NCBI GenBank assembly: GCA_044350805.1
Contig: JBILGU010000056.1
Span: 1 to 8,321, forward strand
Length of the DNA: 8,321 nucleotides
DNA from: UBA6136 sp044350805
Lineage (GTDB): Bacteria; Pseudomonadota; Gammaproteobacteria; Methylococcales; Methylococcaceae
Direction: 5' to 3'
In this document: one piece after another, positions 5,902 to 8,321 of the stretch
Position numbering within the stretch: position 1 is the first letter of the stretch
Layout: each line of letters begins with the position of its first letter
Translations under genes and position numbers: made by a program
The notes under the pieces: generated by a model
Database searches by the model: none
What the model saw: only the letters and a program-made list of their open reading frames with translations
What the model was told of the DNA's origin: nothing

Positions 5902-8031
5902 TCAGCAAAGCTTGTCTTTGTGCTGCTGTAGAAACGCTTCCAGAGAGCCTAGATCCAGCGGCTTGGTGAAGTGTTCGTCAAAACCACTGGCAAACGCCTT
6001 TTCCTTGTCTTCCCTCTGACCCCACCCGCTGAGTGCGACGATGACAATGTCCTTGCCCCATGGCTGCTCCCGAATCTGACGGCAAACCTCGTATCCATCG
6101 ATGCCGGGCAAGCCGATATCGAGAATGATGAGCCTCGGTCTTTGGGCTTCGGCTAATACGATGGCCTGATGCCCGTCAGGGGCTGTATGCACTTGGTTGC
6201 CCTGTAATTCAAGATACATTGCCAATGTAGCCTGAGCATCCAAATTATCGTCGACGACGAGAATACGAAGCCCCTGTGGACCCTCGGAAGGTTTAGCCTC
6301 CTCGTCATCGGATGGCACCGTTTCATCATTCAACAGCGGTAGCTTGATGATGAACTCAGATCCCTTGCCTACCCCCTCACTTTGGACATCGATATGCCCC
6401 CCATGAAGGTCGATCAGATGCTTCACAAGATAAAGGCCAATTCCTAACCCATCGTTGGAGGGAGAGCTTGGTTCCTTGATCTGCGAGAACAGGCCAAATA
6501 CTTCGGCTTGATCCTCCGGCGCGATCCCTATGCCTTGGTCTTTAATTGAGATAATGACAATGCTTCTATCCCGTTTCGCTGAAAGGGTGATCTCGCCGTC
6601 CCTTGGTGAAAATTTAATGGCGTTAGAAAGAAGGTTGCCGAAGACCTGCACTAAACGCACGGAATCTGCTTGGATGTGGGGTGCGCCTTTCAAGGGATGC
6701 AAGGTGATACGTTGACCCTTTTCTTCTGCCTTTAGGGCGAACATTTCGACGGCTTCCACCAGAAGGGGATTGAGATCTATCGGTTGTCTCTCAAGGGTGA
6801 TCAGGCCACGATTGATCCGGGACACATCGAGTAAGTCATCGATCAGTTTTTTAAGATGCTTTGTTTGGCGCGATATTGACCCGATACACCATTTGAACTG
6901 CTCAGGTGTGTTTCCGTCTTTCTCCAAGATACTAGTCGCTATCGCCACCGGAGTGAGAGGGTTCCGAAGCTCATGTGCCAGTGTCGCAAGGAACTCATCC
7001 TTGCGCCGATCCTCTTCTCGTAGCTTTACCAGCTGAAGGTCAAGTCGCTCTTCCATTTCTTTACGGGGAGTTATGTCAGTGACCATACCCAATGCGCCAG
7101 CATAGTCACCATTTGCGTCAAATAAGGGGGTGCAACCAACGAGCGCCCACAATATGCGGCCATCCTTGCGAAGAAATTCAAACTCACATTTCTCCTCACC
7201 ACCCCAATTGTGTGATTGAAGCTTGGTTTTAGCGATCGAAGCGGAGTTGGCATCCATAAAACCCATCAGAGACTGGCCAAGCATCTCGTTAGCGGTGTAC
7301 CCGAACATTTTAGTAAGCGCAGGATTGACGAACGTTGTTTTAGCTTCAGCATCGATCAACCAGATGCCCTCCTCTGCGGTTTCGACGATGCTTCGATAGC
7401 GTTCCTCGCTCTTAATTAGTTCCCCGGTTCGGGTTACTACCTGTTCCTCAAGCGTAATATTCAGATGCGATAACGCGGCTTCAGCAATCTGCCGTTCGCC
7501 AACTTCAATCCTAAGTTGTTCAACCATGGCCTCTGAGCGGGAAACTTGGATTTGAAGGGCCTGATTAAGTGTTGCCAAATCTGCATGACTAGGGAGAGTT
7601 AGCGCCCACCTGATGGTTGGCCACAATGCGATGGCTGACGTAATGGAGAGTAGGGCGGTAATGGCTTTTGTAACGCCTTGGGCGATGTACAAGGGATGCC
7701 AAAAAGTCAAAATATCGAAGAGATGCGTGATACCGCAACTTAGGATGAAAGCTGAAAATAGATAAAAGATTGGAAGATTGGCGATGTGTTTGCGGCGCCA
7801 ACTCAAATAAATCAAGGAAATAGGGATAGAGAAATAGGCCAAGGCAATAAGGCTATCGGAAATCACATGGATAGCCAGAAGGGCAGCATTCCATCGGATG
7901 CACACCCCGTGCGGCAATAGTCCCGTCAGCTCACTAAACGCAGTCATATCCGGACACTCGTTCGGGCAGAAACAATAAAAAAAGGGTCTTTTAAGTTTCG
8001 CCACTATCCAATCTGACCACCGAAATGTCAC
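5902..8031 (-). CDS. Hybrid sensor histidine kinase with ethylene-receptor-like membrane domain
   Basis: Residue numbers are for the 709-residue form. Three membrane helices (about 52-76, 86-107, 117-140) match the ethylene-binding domain of plant ETR1: SDSLIALAYFSIP at 58-70 and CGITH at 99-103, so ETR1 Asp25, Tyr32, Ile35, Pro36, Cys65 and His69 correspond to Asp59, Tyr66, Ile69, Pro70, Cys99 and His103. Cys and His bind the Cu(I) cofactor in ETR1. Then come a coiled coil (about 150-208), a PAS domain (about 207-325), a HisKA domain with HELRNP and phospho-His353, a HATPase domain (Asn470, DQGIG at 498-502, GLGIG at 528-532) and a receiver domain with Asp594, Asp595, phospho-Asp638, Ser668 and Lys690. 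No GAF domain is seen, unlike ETR1. GTG 8031 has no ribosome binding site; ATG 7947 (residue 29), just before the conserved part, may be the true start. Cu(I)/ethylene sensing is inferred from homology. Confidence 0.9.
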   Translation of the reverse strand: MTFRWSDWIVAKLKRPFFYCFCPNECPDMTAFSELTGLLPHGVCIRWNAALLAIHVISDSLIALAYFSIPISLIYLSWRRKHIANLPIFYLFSAFILSCGITHLFDILTFWHPLYIAQGVTKAITALLSITSAIALWPTIRWALTLPSHADLATLNQALQIQVSRSEAMVEQLRIEVGERQIAEAALSHLNITLEEQVVTRTGELIKSEERYRSIVETAEEGIWLIDAEAKTTFVNPALTKMFGYTANEMLGQSLMGFMDANSASIAKTKLQSHNWGGEEKCEFEFLRKDGRILWALVGCTPLFDANGDYAGALGMVTDITPRKEMEERLDLQLVKLREEDRRKDEFLATLAHELRNPLTPVAIATSILEKDGNTPEQFKWCIGSISRQTKHLKKLIDDLLDVSRINRGLITLERQPIDLNPLLVEAVEMFALKAEEKGQRITLHPLKGAPHIQADSVRLVQVFGNLLSNAIKFSPRDGEITLSAKRDRSIVIISIKDQGIGIAPEDQAEVFGLFSQIKEPSSPSNDGLGIGLYLVKHLIDLHGGHIDVQSEGVGKGSEFIIKLPLLNDETVPSDDEEAKPSEGPQGLRILVVDDNLDAQATLAMYLELQGNQVHTAPDGHQAIVLAEAQRPRLIILDIGLPGIDGYEVCRQIREQPWGKDIVIVALSGWGQREDKEKAFASGFDEHFTKPLDLGSLEAFLQQHKDKLC

Positions 8032-8223
8032 GTAGGGAGAATTACGTATTTGGGGTAAAAGTTGGGCTTGAATTTATCGTTATCGGCCGAGACAAGACGC
8101 AAAAAAACCAAGCATAAATGAGCTCAATAATCCGGGGGCATCATAGTTTTGAGTGTTTACCATACTGATCTCGCAGGTTGACTAAGTACAGTCCGCTAGG
8201 GAATCACGGATTAATGAGGTTAT

Positions 8224-8239
8224 GACTCACGCCTGAGTC
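8224..8239. repeat. Short inverted repeat GACTCA-CGCC-TGAGTC
   Basis: A perfect 6-base inverted repeat with a 4-base loop lies about 190 bases upstream of the kinase start and about 25 bases before a possible rightward gene start. Outer AGGTT and AACCT could extend it with internal mismatches, and GATTTTTT follows on the plus strand. It could be a regulator half-site pair or part of a weak plus-strand terminator; the short stem allows neither to be claimed. Confidence 0.35.
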
Positions 8240-8264
8240 CCAAAACCTGATTTTTTGAAAAAAC

Positions 8265-8321
8265 ATGGATTCAATGATCATGAATCACGCTCGATGTATC
8301 GAAAAAGGACGGTTTTCACGC
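8265..8321 (+). CDS. Possible start of a rightward gene cut by the window edge
   Basis: From ATG 8265 to the right edge 19 codons are open, with further in-frame ATGs at 8274 and 8280. The peptide begins MDSMIMNHARCIEKGRFSR. No clear Shine-Dalgarno precedes any of the three starts; the sequence upstream is A/T-rich. The stretch is too short to judge coding potential or family, so this is only a candidate. Confidence 0.2.
   Translation, partial: MDSMIMNHARCIEKGRFSR

Noticed and set aside
8073..8084. TTTATCGTTATC, resembling part of a Fur box on the minus strand upstream of the kinase
   Set aside because: Only the first two GATAA-like hexamers agree with the consensus; the dyad half is missing.

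Overview
The window looks like a chromosomal segment of a free-living Gram-negative bacterium with base composition close to balanced by eye. No ribosomal or tRNA gene is present, and nothing in the sequence fixes the species. A periplasmic-type L,D-transpeptidase, a two-gene membrane transport operon and a large hybrid sensor kinase suggest an environmental organism with a generous signalling repertoire. No insertion sequence, integrase, CRISPR array or phage gene is visible.

Layout. (1) Bases 1-226, minus strand: the N-terminal 75 codons of an alpha/beta hydrolase of the DUF900 type, running off the left edge. (2) 227-486: a divergent intergenic stretch with no gene. (3) 487-1431, plus: an exported L,D-transpeptidase (YkuD fold) for peptidoglycan cross-linking or anchoring. 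(4) 1442-5142, minus: a two-gene operon of a SERCA-like P-type (type II) cation ATPase followed by an AI-2E/PerM-family membrane protein. The stop codon of the first overlaps the GTG start of the second. The operon converges on the transpeptidase gene with a gap of 10 bases. (5) 5143-5901: a 759-base gap without a normal gene. It holds 15 copies of a TAGCCG-type hexamer inside what looks like a small, broken plus-strand gene that could encode Ser-Arg repeats, a second start-less reading frame, and a strong plus-strand terminator. (6) 5902-8031, minus: a hybrid histidine kinase whose N-terminal membrane domain matches the ethylene-binding domain of plant ETR1 and cyanobacterial ethylene receptors, followed by coiled coil, PAS, HisKA, HATPase and receiver domains. 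(7) 8032-8321: mostly non-coding, with one short inverted repeat and a possible gene start at the right edge.

How the parts fit. The ATPase and AI-2E-family protein are probably co-expressed and translationally coupled. The transpeptidase and the sensor kinase look like independent units. No cognate response regulator or target gene lies next to the kinase, so its output cannot be read from this window. The two points most worth following are the ethylene-receptor-like kinase with intact copper-site residues, and the hexamer-repeat locus with its terminator.
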